From assembly GCF_934561735.1 (NCBI RefSeq), contig NZ_CAKTGT010000003.1:124001-188000 (forward strand): a DNA stretch of 64,000 bases, read 5' to 3'. How positions within the stretch are numbered: the first letter of the stretch is position 1; every line of letters starts with the position of its first letter. A program made the translations under genes and the position numbers. Below the pieces are notes generated by a model. That model was not told where the DNA came from, did not search any database, and saw only the letters and a program-made list of their open reading frames with translations. This DNA comes from an uncultured Eubacterium sp. Lineage in GTDB: Bacteria > Bacillota > Clostridia > Oscillospirales > Acutalibacteraceae. Of this stretch, positions 7,898-14,970 are shown piece after piece.

Positions 7898-8743
7898 ATG
7901 AGAATAATTGACTTTAACATAACTGAAAAAGACAGCGGCAAGCAAATAAAAACTTTTTTAAGGGAATTCGGAGTTTCGTCATCGCTTTTGACAAAACTGA
8001 AGCATACCGAAAACGGAATAACAAAAAACGGTGTTTTTGCAAAAACGATTGAAGGACTTGTAACCGGAGATGTGTTAACAATCAAAATTGAAAATTCGGG
8101 TCATATTGCCCGACCTATGGCGGCGGATATAGAAATTCCGTACGAGGATGAGGACATAATAGTGCTAAACAAGCCTCCGCTTATGCCCGTGCACGAAAGC
8201 AGAAATCATATCGGCGACACGCTGTCAAACTTTGTGGCATATCATTGCGGAGAAGATATGGCTTTCAGGGCGGTATACCGACTCGACCGTGACACAAGCG
8301 GACTTGTGCTTGTTGCAAAAAACGAACTTGCGGCGGCAAAGCTTGCGGGCAAAATCAAAAAAGATTACTATGCCGTTGTAGGCGGAATTATAAAAAACGA
8401 CGGAATTGTAAATGCTCCGATTGCACGATGCGGCAACAGCATAATAAAACGCAAGGTGGATGAAAACGGAGAAACTGCAATAACCGAATACTTCCCTGTA
8501 AAATCAAACAGCAAATGTACACTTGTAAGATTTAATCTCAAAACAGGCAGAACACACCAAATCAGAGTGCATATGGAGCATATAGGACACAGCCTGCTCG
8601 GTGACAGCTTATACGGTGGCGACTGTTCAAACATAAGCAGGCAAGCTTTACACTGTAAAGACATTTACTTTACACATCCGATCAGTGAAAATCCGATGTT
8701 CATATCGTGTGAATTGCCGTACGACATAAAAAATCTTGTATAA
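7898..8743 (+). CDS. RluA/RluD-family 23S rRNA pseudouridine synthase
   Basis: The 281-residue protein has an S4-like N-terminal segment (about residues 10-70) followed by the pseudouridine synthase domain. The catalytic motif RLDRDTSGLVL carries the nucleophilic Asp (about residue 130); the other family signatures are EDIIVLNKPP and LKTGRTHQIRVHMEHIGHSLLGD. Such enzymes isomerise uridines in 23S rRNA or tRNA; the target base cannot be read from sequence. The only ribosome-binding sequence is an AGGGA inside the preceding hairpin, about 13 bases from the ATG, so translation may be weak or depend on structure. Confidence 0.9.
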   Translation: MRIIDFNITEKDSGKQIKTFLREFGVSSSLLTKLKHTENGITKNGVFAKTIEGLVTGDVLTIKIENSGHIARPMAADIEIPYEDEDIIVLNKPPLMPVHESRNHIGDTLSNFVAYHCGEDMAFRAVYRLDRDTSGLVLVAKNELAAAKLAGKIKKDYYAVVGGIIKNDGIVNAPIARCGNSIIKRKVDENGETAITEYFPVKSNSKCTLVRFNLKTGRTHQIRVHMEHIGHSLLGDSLYGGDCSNISRQALHCKDIYFTHPISENPMFISCELPYDIKNLV

Positions 8744-8819
8744 TTTTTAATTCAATATAGAAAAAGCATACAAAATGTGGTAAAATAGCATTAATTTAAA
8801 TATATACGGAGGGATAAGT

Positions 8820-9311
8820 ATGAAAATCAATCCAAGTGCAGATATTGATTACAATATTTTAGAGGAAGGCATTTACCTTTACAAAATAAATGACGATATC
8901 ACAACATATGACATAAGAATGAAAGCACCGAACAAAGAACAGGTGCTCACAAATTCCGCTCTTCATACCATAGAGCATATAATCAACACCTATCTTGAAA
9001 CGGTTGAATTTGCCGACAACATTATTTTCTTCGGTCCTATGGGAAGCAGAACGGGATTTTACCTGCTTACAAAAAATCTCAGCGACAAGTATTCAATCGA
9101 ACTTATCAAAAATGCGTTTAACTATGTTATCGAATTTTGGGGCAGAATACCTAAAGCATCACCTAACGAATGCGGCAACTGCCTTGAACACAATCTTCCG
9201 CAAGCCAAGGAAGAAGCAAAGCACTTTTTGAATGTAATCAAAGATTGGACAAAGGACGACCTTGCATACCCTGTTGCACCGCCTAAAGAAGACGATGACA
9301 CAGTTGAATAA
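8820..9311 (+). CDS. luxS: LuxS-like protein (S-ribosylhomocysteine lyase family) with Cys-to-Ser at the catalytic position
   Basis: The 163-residue protein aligns along the LuxS fold: FDIR-like TYDIRMKAPNKE, the metal-binding LHTIEH (His49, Glu52, His53), GPMGSRTGFYLL and NECGN (Cys118). Canonical LuxS has Cys in the PMGCxTG(F/Y)Y motif (Cys84 in B. subtilis), the acid/base needed for the isomerisation steps; here the codon is AGC, Ser76. The iron/zinc ligands and Glu are kept. The protein may therefore bind substrate or metal without making AI-2, or use an altered mechanism. A strong GGAGGG site precedes the ATG. No pfs/MTA nucleosidase gene is nearby. Confidence 0.8.
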   Translation: MKINPSADIDYNILEEGIYLYKINDDITTYDIRMKAPNKEQVLTNSALHTIEHIINTYLETVEFADNIIFFGPMGSRTGFYLLTKNLSDKYSIELIKNAFNYVIEFWGRIPKASPNECGNCLEHNLPQAKEEAKHFLNVIKDWTKDDLAYPVAPPKEDDDTVE

Positions 9312-9316
9312 TTCTG

Positions 9317-9345
9317 TTGACTAACTTTTAAAGTTATGATAGTAT
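9317..9345 (+). promoter_or_regulatory. Promoter of the DUF1858 gene
   Basis: TTGACT (9317-9322), 17 bases, TAGTAT (9340-9345). The spacer holds the palindrome ACTTTTAAAGT, a possible operator. Confidence 0.6.
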
Positions 9346-9395
9346 ACAACTAAGTCGAAAGACTAATAATAAAATATCGAAAGGAAGTTTTTAAT

Positions 9396-9611
9396 ATGGA
9401 AATAACAAAGCAAACAACAATGGGCGATATGATCGAATTTGACAGAGGAATCGCCGTTATTCTTATGGAAGCGGGTATGCACTGCGTAGGCTGCCCTGCA
9501 TCAATCGGAGAATCACTTGAGGAGGCTTGTCAGGTACACGGTCTTGATTCCGACAAAGTTTTGAAGGATATTCAGGATTACCTGGCTAATAAAGAAAACG
9601 ATGAAAAATAA
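9396..9611 (+). CDS. DUF1858 domain protein
   Basis: This is a 71-residue protein preceded by AAAGGAAG. It matches the small DUF1858 family: KQTTMGDMIE at the N-terminus, a helix (IAVILMEAGMHC) and a redox or metal-type HCVGC motif (about residues 29-33), then a C-terminal helix. DUF1858 occurs alone or at the N-terminus of ScdA/Ric-type and hybrid-cluster-related proteins and is thought to take part in redox or iron-sulfur functions, though no biochemical role is established. It overlaps the next gene by 11 bases, which suggests translational coupling. Confidence 0.85.
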   Translation: MEITKQTTMGDMIEFDRGIAVILMEAGMHCVGCPASIGESLEEACQVHGLDSDKVLKDIQDYLANKENDEK

Positions 9612-10146
9612 AAAAGTACTGCAAATTATACTTGCAATAATCGTGATAATCGCGGCTGTTGTTGTAATTGTTTTGGCAGTAAAATCCGGCTCAAACAAAA
9701 AGCCGACCGAAGCAACCGAAACCGTTTCGGTTGAAACCACAGTGCCTGCAACCTCACCGACAGCCGGGGCAACACAAATTCAAAGCACAACCAAAAACGC
9801 AGAGCCGTCAGTTGCCGAATTGCCAAAAGCAATTCAAGGCAAATATTGGTACCTTTACGATGACGACAAGCTCACCGTTTATGCTTTTGAATTTGACAAA
9901 AACAATCAGGTTAACCTTGCATATTTCGGAAGCGAAACCATCAAGGGACTTGATGCGGAATACACAAAAGGCTACAGCGTTTATTCATATTCCGACGGCA
10001 AAGTAACAATCAAGGATCTGCCTGACGAATTCCCTATTTCTTCTTTCACCTTTGACATCAAAAATAACAAGGTTTATGACGGTAAAACAGAACTTGAAGA
10101 AATGGACGATTTAAGTTTAGACAACGCTTTAAGACACTTTGTATAA
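9601..10146 (+). CDS. Membrane-anchored extracellular protein of unknown function
   Basis: The 181-residue protein starts with a basic stretch and one long hydrophobic helix (about residues 7-27). A Thr/Pro/Ala-rich linker (about 33-75) and a compact C-terminal region rich in Tyr, Asp and Lys follow (about 78-181). The architecture is that of a single-pass protein with its C-terminal domain outside the cell. I do not recognise the domain. It overlaps the DUF1858 gene by 11 bases and both are followed by one terminator, so they form a two-gene operon. Confidence 0.75.
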   Translation: MKNKKVLQIILAIIVIIAAVVVIVLAVKSGSNKKPTEATETVSVETTVPATSPTAGATQIQSTTKNAEPSVAELPKAIQGKYWYLYDDDKLTVYAFEFDKNNQVNLAYFGSETIKGLDAEYTKGYSVYSYSDGKVTIKDLPDEFPISSFTFDIKNNKVYDGKTELEEMDDLSLDNALRHFV

Positions 10147-10150
10147 CAAA

Positions 10151-10187
10151 AAATCGTGATTGCGTTTAAGCAGTCACGATTTTCTTT
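10151..10187. terminator. Bidirectional intrinsic terminator between convergent genes
   Basis: A 13-base stem, 10151-10163 with 10170-10182, is flanked by A-runs and T-runs on both sides. The MATE gene's stop codon (10174-10176) lies inside the stem, so the same hairpin serves both strands. Confidence 0.85.
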
Positions 10188-11520
10188 TATTTGATAAATC
10201 TTTAAATGCCGAAACAAAAGTTGTTGTTATAAATATTGCACAAAGAAGCCAGCTTATAGGCTCGGCACAAGCTATACCCTTATAGCCAAACGGTTTTGCA
10301 ATGAAAAATGCCGCAAACACTTTTGAGAGCAATTCTATTGAACTCGACACAAGCGGTGCAATCCTTTTGCCTATGCCCTGAATTGCCGTACGCATAACAT
10401 ACAACACTCCGAGAGCCGGAAAAAACGGCATATTGATGTATAGATATGTTTTTGCCGTGTTGACAATCTCCCTATTTTGCGTGGAAGTGACAAAGTTAAT
10501 CATCTGCGTGCAAAAAGCATAGACCAAAACAATAAATATGCCCGACATTACAAACTCCGACACAATTGACGATGTGACGGCTTTTTTTATTCTGTCTGTT
10601 TTGCCTGCACCAAAATTTTGGCTGACAAAAGTTGAGCATGCAGTTGAAACGGTAATCATAGGTTGCATAAACAATTCAACGATTTTGCGTGCGGCAAGAT
10701 GACCTGCAATAACCGTTTTGCCCAATCCGTTGATTGCACTTTGCAAAATAAGCGAACCGATTGCAAAAATACAGTTCATCATAGCCATTGTAATACCTGC
10801 CGAAAACATTTCTTTGTAAAGAGGCGGATTAAAGGCATAGTTTTCTTTGGAAGTTTTGTACTTTTTATAAGACTTTACAATGGAGATTTGGCACAAAACG
10901 CAAGATATAAGCTGACTGACAACAGTTGCCAACGCAGTTCCCTTTACGCCCATTCCAAACGCCTTTATAAACAGCACATCAAGACCGATATTGCAAACGC
11001 TTGACACCACCAAAAACACAATAGGCGTAACGCTGTTGCCAAGTGCACGGAGAAGATTTGCCTGTGCATTGTAGCAAGCCATAACACCTGCACCGAGATA
11101 AACCGTAAATATATAAGAAAACGCATCCGTCATAATTTCATCAGGCGTTTTAAGGAGCACCAGTGCCGGCTTGAGCAACACAAACGACAAAAGAACGGCG
11201 ACAACCGACAACATAGTATTCATCACAACGGTTGCGGCTATGCTGTTTTTTAGTTTTTCATCATCCTTTTCACCGAAAAAGCGTGCAATTATCAGCGAAA
11301 ATCCACCGTTAAGCCCGCCGATAAAATACATCAAAAGCGAAAACAACGAACTGCTTGCACCGATTGCAGACAATGCGTCATCGCCCAAGAAATATCCTGC
11401 TATTGCCGTGTCGGCAAGATTGTATGCCTGCTGAAAGATGTTACCTAAAAATATAGGGAGTGCAAAAAGCAAAATTGATTTTGTAACACTTCCGTGCATC
11501 ATATCAATATTTTTCTTCAT
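10174..11520 (-). CDS. MATE family efflux transporter
   Basis: The 448-residue protein has twelve predicted membrane helices and the MATE opening typical of the NorM/DinF-like clostridial branch: GSVTKSILLFALPIFLGNIFQQAYNLADTAI in spaced form (residues 10-40), then SAIGASSS, FGEKDDEKL, and a second repeat starting near residue 235. MATE proteins export drugs or metabolites using Na+ or H+. The ATG overlaps the TAA of the upstream GH30 gene by one base, so the two are translationally coupled. Substrate unknown; the coupling hints at a sugar-derived or glycoside product, but that is inference. Confidence 0.9.
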   Translation of the reverse strand: MKKNIDMMHGSVTKSILLFALPIFLGNIFQQAYNLADTAIAGYFLGDDALSAIGASSSLFSLLMYFIGGLNGGFSLIIARFFGEKDDEKLKNSIAATVVMNTMLSVVAVLLSFVLLKPALVLLKTPDEIMTDAFSYIFTVYLGAGVMACYNAQANLLRALGNSVTPIVFLVVSSVCNIGLDVLFIKAFGMGVKGTALATVVSQLISCVLCQISIVKSYKKYKTSKENYAFNPPLYKEMFSAGITMAMMNCIFAIGSLILQSAINGLGKTVIAGHLAARKIVELFMQPMITVSTACSTFVSQNFGAGKTDRIKKAVTSSIVSEFVMSGIFIVLVYAFCTQMINFVTSTQNREIVNTAKTYLYINMPFFPALGVLYVMRTAIQGIGKRIAPLVSSSIELLSKVFAAFFIAKPFGYKGIACAEPISWLLCAIFITTTFVSAFKDLSNKRKS

Positions 11521-12890
11521 TATTCAATAACCACCGTGACAATAGAATTTGAGCCGATTTCTATTTGATTTTTAAATTTGCCGTTGTATACTTCTTTAAG
11601 TTCATCGTCTTGCACAGAAGTAACGATTTGCATTTTATCAAAATCGCCGTCAACGGTAATGCTTTGACTTTCGCCCTCGTTTACGGCAACAAGCACGGTT
11701 TTGTTGTCGGGAGTCAAAAACGCAAACACATTAAAATCGTTGTTATCCTCACTCGGTCTGAAGCCGAAATCAAGCACAACGGAACCAACGGGAACAAATT
11801 TTGAAAAATGGGCAAAACCGTAATATCTTTTTGCCACATACCAATCGGAAAAATCAAATTCGGCGGTAATCATAGCGTCCGAATAATCAAATCCGTCCTC
11901 TTTAATCGAGAAATTATTAACAGCCACCCAAGAGGTCCAGCTGACGCAACCGGAATAAACAATATCCTGACCGATAATTCTTGCCGTTATAAGTGCTCCC
12001 TTAAAATCCTTTGTATGGCTTTTGTTGGGAAGTTCACACCATTCGCTCATATCAAAGCGAAGTGACGGATGAGTATCTACGCACAGTTCCTTAAATTCAT
12101 ATCTTTCTTCCGGTCGGTTATCGCTGTGATAAGAATGAACGGCAAAAACATCAAGCACTCTCATTATCATCTCATCAGCGGTGAGTGCTGCAAGATATTC
12201 AAAAGTTTTGCCGAGATACTGTCCGCTTTCGGGTCCGTAAAGTTTAACGGGCATATTCCTCAAAATTATCTCCTCGGCAAACATACGAAAAATCTCAACA
12301 AGCTCCTCGGTTTCATAATGGCAACCCTCCTGCCAAACAAAAGAACCGCCCCATTTCCATTGCGGCTCGTTAATCGGACTGATGTACTTTACGGGATAGC
12401 CCTCATCAAGAAAATGCTGTGCAACATCAAGAATATAATTAACAAACTTTTTGTAGTTCATTTTAGGTATATTGCAGGTGCTGTAAAGAAAACTTCCCGA
12501 AGCCTGACCCGTTGAACACTGCGAATAGTGCGGTGAGTTTGCAAACAAAATCAAAGTGTCGATATTACCGAGTTCAAGCGACTTTTTCATCATATTAACA
12601 GCGTTTGAATCTTTTGAAAAATCCCAGCTGAGTTCTTCGGTTTCTCTGTCATATTGCAAAAAACTCTCTGTAATTCTCCAAGGATTTTCAACTCTGTAAT
12701 TATTCATATCGGTACCGCCGCCGATATTGTAGCGATATATATTAAGATTAAGCCCATCACTTCCGTAAAGCAAGTGTGCGATTTTATCCGCAGTTTCGCC
12801 TTTTGGGCAAGCCTGACTCCACCAGCAGGCAGAAGTTCCCCAGCCTTTTAAGGTATGACATTTTTCAGCATCTTTAAAATTTATTTCCAT
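11520..12890 (-). CDS. Glycoside hydrolase family 30 enzyme, probably cytoplasmic
   Basis: The 456-residue protein starts at ATG 12890 after AAAGGAG and has no signal peptide. The (beta/alpha)8 domain runs from about residue 10 to 370: GWGTSACWW near the start, NIYRYNIGGGTDM, the acid/base Glu in YISPINEPQW (about residue 169), and the nucleophile Glu in FDMSEWCE (about 264). A C-terminal beta domain completes the family architecture. The GH30 relatives it most recalls are endo-beta-1,6-galactanase-like proteins, but the substrate is not certain. A cytoplasmic location would mean that imported oligosaccharides or glycosides are cut. It is coupled to the MATE exporter. Confidence 0.85.
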   Translation of the reverse strand: MEINFKDAEKCHTLKGWGTSACWWSQACPKGETADKIAHLLYGSDGLNLNIYRYNIGGGTDMNNYRVENPWRITESFLQYDRETEELSWDFSKDSNAVNMMKKSLELGNIDTLILFANSPHYSQCSTGQASGSFLYSTCNIPKMNYKKFVNYILDVAQHFLDEGYPVKYISPINEPQWKWGGSFVWQEGCHYETEELVEIFRMFAEEIILRNMPVKLYGPESGQYLGKTFEYLAALTADEMIMRVLDVFAVHSYHSDNRPEERYEFKELCVDTHPSLRFDMSEWCELPNKSHTKDFKGALITARIIGQDIVYSGCVSWTSWVAVNNFSIKEDGFDYSDAMITAEFDFSDWYVAKRYYGFAHFSKFVPVGSVVLDFGFRPSEDNNDFNVFAFLTPDNKTVLVAVNEGESQSITVDGDFDKMQIVTSVQDDELKEVYNGKFKNQIEIGSNSIVTVVIE

Positions 12891-12930
12891 ATTATCTCCT
12901 TTGCCGCAAAAACAATATAATTACAAAGAC

Positions 12931-12959
12931 AGTATAATTTTTACATAATAAAATGTCAA
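12931..12959 (-). promoter_or_regulatory. Promoter of the GH30-MATE operon
   Basis: Minus strand TTGACA (12954-12959), 17 bases, TATACT (12931-12936), 41 bases before the start codon. Its -35 box lies six bases from that of the divergent HAD gene. Confidence 0.75.
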
Positions 12960-12965
12960 TTGAAA

Positions 12966-12994
12966 TAGACAAATTAATAAAAACTTTGTATAAT
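12966..12994 (+). promoter_or_regulatory. Promoter of the HAD phosphatase gene, predicting a leaderless transcript
   Basis: TAGACA (12966-12971), 17 bases, TATAAT (12989-12994). The predicted start of transcription, about seven bases downstream of the -10 box, is the A of the ATG at 13001. Confidence 0.6.
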
Positions 12995-13000
12995 GAACAT

Positions 13001-13822
13001 ATGGAATATAAAATGATAGGTTTGGATTTGGACGGCACTTTGCTCAAAGACGACAAATCCATAGACGCAAAAACAAAAGAATATCTCGAAACACTTTCTG
13101 CAAACGGCGTACACATCGTGCCGATTACAGGCAGACCGCTCAGCGGAGTACCCGACTGTGTAAGGAACATCAAAGGCGTTGACTACATCATATCAAACAA
13201 CGGCTCAAAAACCGTTTTGAATTCTACAAACGAAACTCTCTTTTCACTTGCAATGGACAACGCAACAAGCAAAAGGGTTATTGAAGCCGTTAAACAAACA
13301 GGTGCGATTTTTGAAGTGTTTTTAAATCACTACGGCTACTGTGAAAAATTTGTTTTTGACCACTACAAAAAGGTTTACACGGGCACTGTGCTTGGCGACT
13401 ATATTTTTTCATCACGAAAACAAGTTGACAATCTTATGACCTTGTTTGATGACAAAAACGCAGAAGCTGACGAAGTTTTTATAATCTGCAAAGACAGTGA
13501 CGACAGAGAAATTATAAAAGCACAGACCGACAAAATAAGCGGTATTCAGTATTGTATGCTTGCCGACAGATTTTTGGAAATCACCAAAAACGGAACTGAC
13601 AAAGGCACCGCTCTTGAACTGCTTTGTAATCATCTGAAAATCGAGCTCGACAAAGTAATCGCATTTGGCGACGGCGAAAATGATTTGCAATTTTTGAACA
13701 AAGCCGGCACAGCAGTTGCAATGGGCAACGCAACCGACAGCGTAAAAGCCCAAGCAGATATAATCACCGACACCAACAACAATCAAGGCGTGCTGAAAGC
13801 ATTAAAAAGCCTTATAAGATAA
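13001..13822 (+). CDS. Cof-type HAD superfamily sugar-phosphate phosphatase
   Basis: The ATG at 13001 puts the HAD motif I (GLDLDGTLL) at residue 6, the usual place; the upstream in-frame ATG at 12953 would lie before the promoter. The 273-residue protein shows motif II in PITGRPL (about residue 40), a C2-type cap domain, the motif III Lys (about 190) and motif IV AFGDGENDLQFL (about 218-229). Cof/YidA-like enzymes dephosphorylate sugar phosphates and other small metabolites in the cytoplasm. There is no Shine-Dalgarno sequence and the ATG coincides with the predicted transcription start. Confidence 0.9.
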   Translation: MEYKMIGLDLDGTLLKDDKSIDAKTKEYLETLSANGVHIVPITGRPLSGVPDCVRNIKGVDYIISNNGSKTVLNSTNETLFSLAMDNATSKRVIEAVKQTGAIFEVFLNHYGYCEKFVFDHYKKVYTGTVLGDYIFSSRKQVDNLMTLFDDKNAEADEVFIICKDSDDREIIKAQTDKISGIQYCMLADRFLEITKNGTDKGTALELLCNHLKIELDKVIAFGDGENDLQFLNKAGTAVAMGNATDSVKAQADIITDTNNNQGVLKALKSLIR

Positions 13823-13827
13823 CAAAT

Positions 13828-13858
13828 AACCGTAAGGACAGATACAATCCTTACGGTT
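13828..13858 (+). terminator. Hairpin after the HAD gene, lacking a T-run (broken terminator copy)
   Basis: AACCGTAAGGA (13828-13838) pairs with TCCTTACGGTT (13848-13858). The sequence after it is the MITE-like repeat instead of a T-run. An almost identical hairpin with a proper T-run lies on the far side of the repeat (14124-14158). Confidence 0.7.
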
Positions 13859-13860
13859 AC

Positions 13861-14089
13861 AGACTGTCGATAAAGCTCCTGAAGCACGCCAATAAAATAA
13901 ACCAACCGCTTAATGCCTCCCTTGTGTAAAGGGAGGTGGCAACACGAAGTGTTGAAGGAGGGATTGTAAAAATACCGCAAACATCGAGTTTGCGGTATTT
14001 TTGGCGTTTTTCGTTTTTTGCTCAGTCGAGGTACCATCGTACATCTTCCTTCGCAAGAAAACGAAATTCAGGACCTTTCTCAACAGCCT
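13861..14089 (+). repeat. MITE-like dispersed repeat, copy 1
   Basis: This 229-base element carries imperfect terminal inverted repeats: AGACTGTCGATAAAG at the left, and CTTTCTCAACAGCCT at the right (12 of 15 positions complementary). Internally it has a GGGAGGTGGC/GCCTCCC hairpin, a short AACACGAAGTGTT palindrome, a 12-base-pair stem (13971-13982 with 13988-13999, loop ATCGA) followed by T-rich sequence, and a conserved GCTCAGTCGA...CTTCGCAAG segment. It has no coding potential. Two more copies are at 51754-51978 and 61991-62320. Flanking terminator hairpins at both sides are near duplicates. Confidence 0.8.
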
Positions 14090-14090
14090 A

Positions 14091-14121
14091 CAGCGTGTCG
14101 AAAACACTTTTTCGACACGCT
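14091..14121. repeat. Palindrome flanking repeat copy 1
   Basis: AGCGTGTCGAAAA followed by CACTTTTTCGACACGCT forms a hairpin directly outside the right terminal repeat. One arm of the same sequence flanks copy 3 at about 61966-61990, so the motif travels with the element. Confidence 0.6.
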
Positions 14122-14123
14122 AA

Positions 14124-14158
14124 AACCGTAAGGACAGATAATCCTTACGGTTATTTTT
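14124..14158 (+). terminator. Intact terminator hairpin beyond repeat copy 1
   Basis: AACCGTAAGGA (14124-14134) pairs with TCCTTACGGTT (14142-14152), followed by ATTTTTAT. It matches the hairpin at 13828-13858 and is probably the original terminator of the HAD gene, or its duplicate. Confidence 0.7.
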
Positions 14159-14177
14159 ATACAAACATAATTTTTAA

Positions 14178-14194
14178 GGCGAACGCAGTTCGCC
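14178..14194. repeat. Short palindrome, possible terminator of the glutamate synthase genes
   Basis: GGCGAAC-GCA-GTTCGCC, with CCCTACG on one side and TTTTTAA on the other. Read on the minus strand it follows the last glutamate synthase gene and could end its transcript (TTAAAAATT after the stem). Similar GGGGCGAAC...GTTCGCC palindromes are dispersed in related genomes. Confidence 0.45.
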
Positions 14195-14226
14195 CCTACG
14201 ATGTATTTTACAAATACGAATTCAAA

Positions 14227-14958
14227 TTAATTAGGCGTATAAAGGTTTGCATACGGTCGGGAAGATGCCGGAACAAGCTTTTTGAAAGGCTTTGACATAA
14301 TCTCATCATAGTCCTTATCAAAATACTTGCAATACTTTTTTACATATGTTTTAAGTTCTTTTTCGTCATCCTTTGTAAGCGATTCCGCATTAATGTTAGG
14401 TGCAAGATTTTCCTTTGGAAATTTGCCTCTAACAAAAATCTTGCCGCCGTGCATACCCGATGCACAGTGAGTGCCGAACAACTTTTCTCCCCTTTTCATA
14501 TTAAGACCGAGGAGAACGATTGTCCCCCCTGCCATATACTCACCGAGAAACGAGCCTGCATTTTCGCCGATAACAAGAACCGGTCGCATCTGCCTAAACT
14601 CTTTCATATGAATACCGCCACGGCACGCAACATTGTCCTTGATATAAATCTGACCGTCACGCATACCGTAACCCATAGCATCACCGCTGTGACCGTGAAC
14701 AACAATTTCACCGCCGCCCATCGTATTGCCAACAGCATCCTGACAGTTGCCGTAAACAACGATTTTGCCGCCGTTGAGATAACAAGCCATATCATTGCCC
14801 GGTGTGCCGTAAACCTCAATGGTTTTGCCCTCATCAAGAGCACAACCGATATATCTTTGACCGTTAACATCTTTAACGGTTGCCTTATTTTTCTTTTCTA
14901 ATTCCTTTTTAATTTCGTCGTTAACATCTTCATAACGGCGAAGTCCTGCTTCTATCAT
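14227..14958 (-). CDS. Glutamate synthase, GXGXG (alpha-subunit C-terminal) domain protein
   Basis: The 243-residue protein is the right-handed beta-helix domain that forms the C-terminus of full-length GltB. Repeating G-x-x-G units are visible: GGKIVVYGNCQDAVGNTMGGG, GHSGDAMGYGM, GGTIVLLGL, and GMHGGKIFVRG near residues 65-175. It is a structural scaffold that links the amidotransferase and synthase domains. As in archaeal-type glutamate synthases, it is a separate gene. It lies 12 bases after the FMN-domain gene and ends the block of three. Confidence 0.9.
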   Translation of the reverse strand: MIEAGLRRYEDVNDEIKKELEKKNKATVKDVNGQRYIGCALDEGKTIEVYGTPGNDMACYLNGGKIVVYGNCQDAVGNTMGGGEIVVHGHSGDAMGYGMRDGQIYIKDNVACRGGIHMKEFRQMRPVLVIGENAGSFLGEYMAGGTIVLLGLNMKRGEKLFGTHCASGMHGGKIFVRGKFPKENLAPNINAESLTKDDEKELKTYVKKYCKYFDKDYDEIMSKPFKKLVPASSRPYANLYTPN

Positions 14959-14970
14959 TGCAATCCCTCC

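Noticed and set aside
13783..14107. Minus-strand ORFs across repeat copy 1
   Set aside because: They lie in the repeat and its palindromes, lack ribosome binding sites, and are not conserved in copies 2 and 3.
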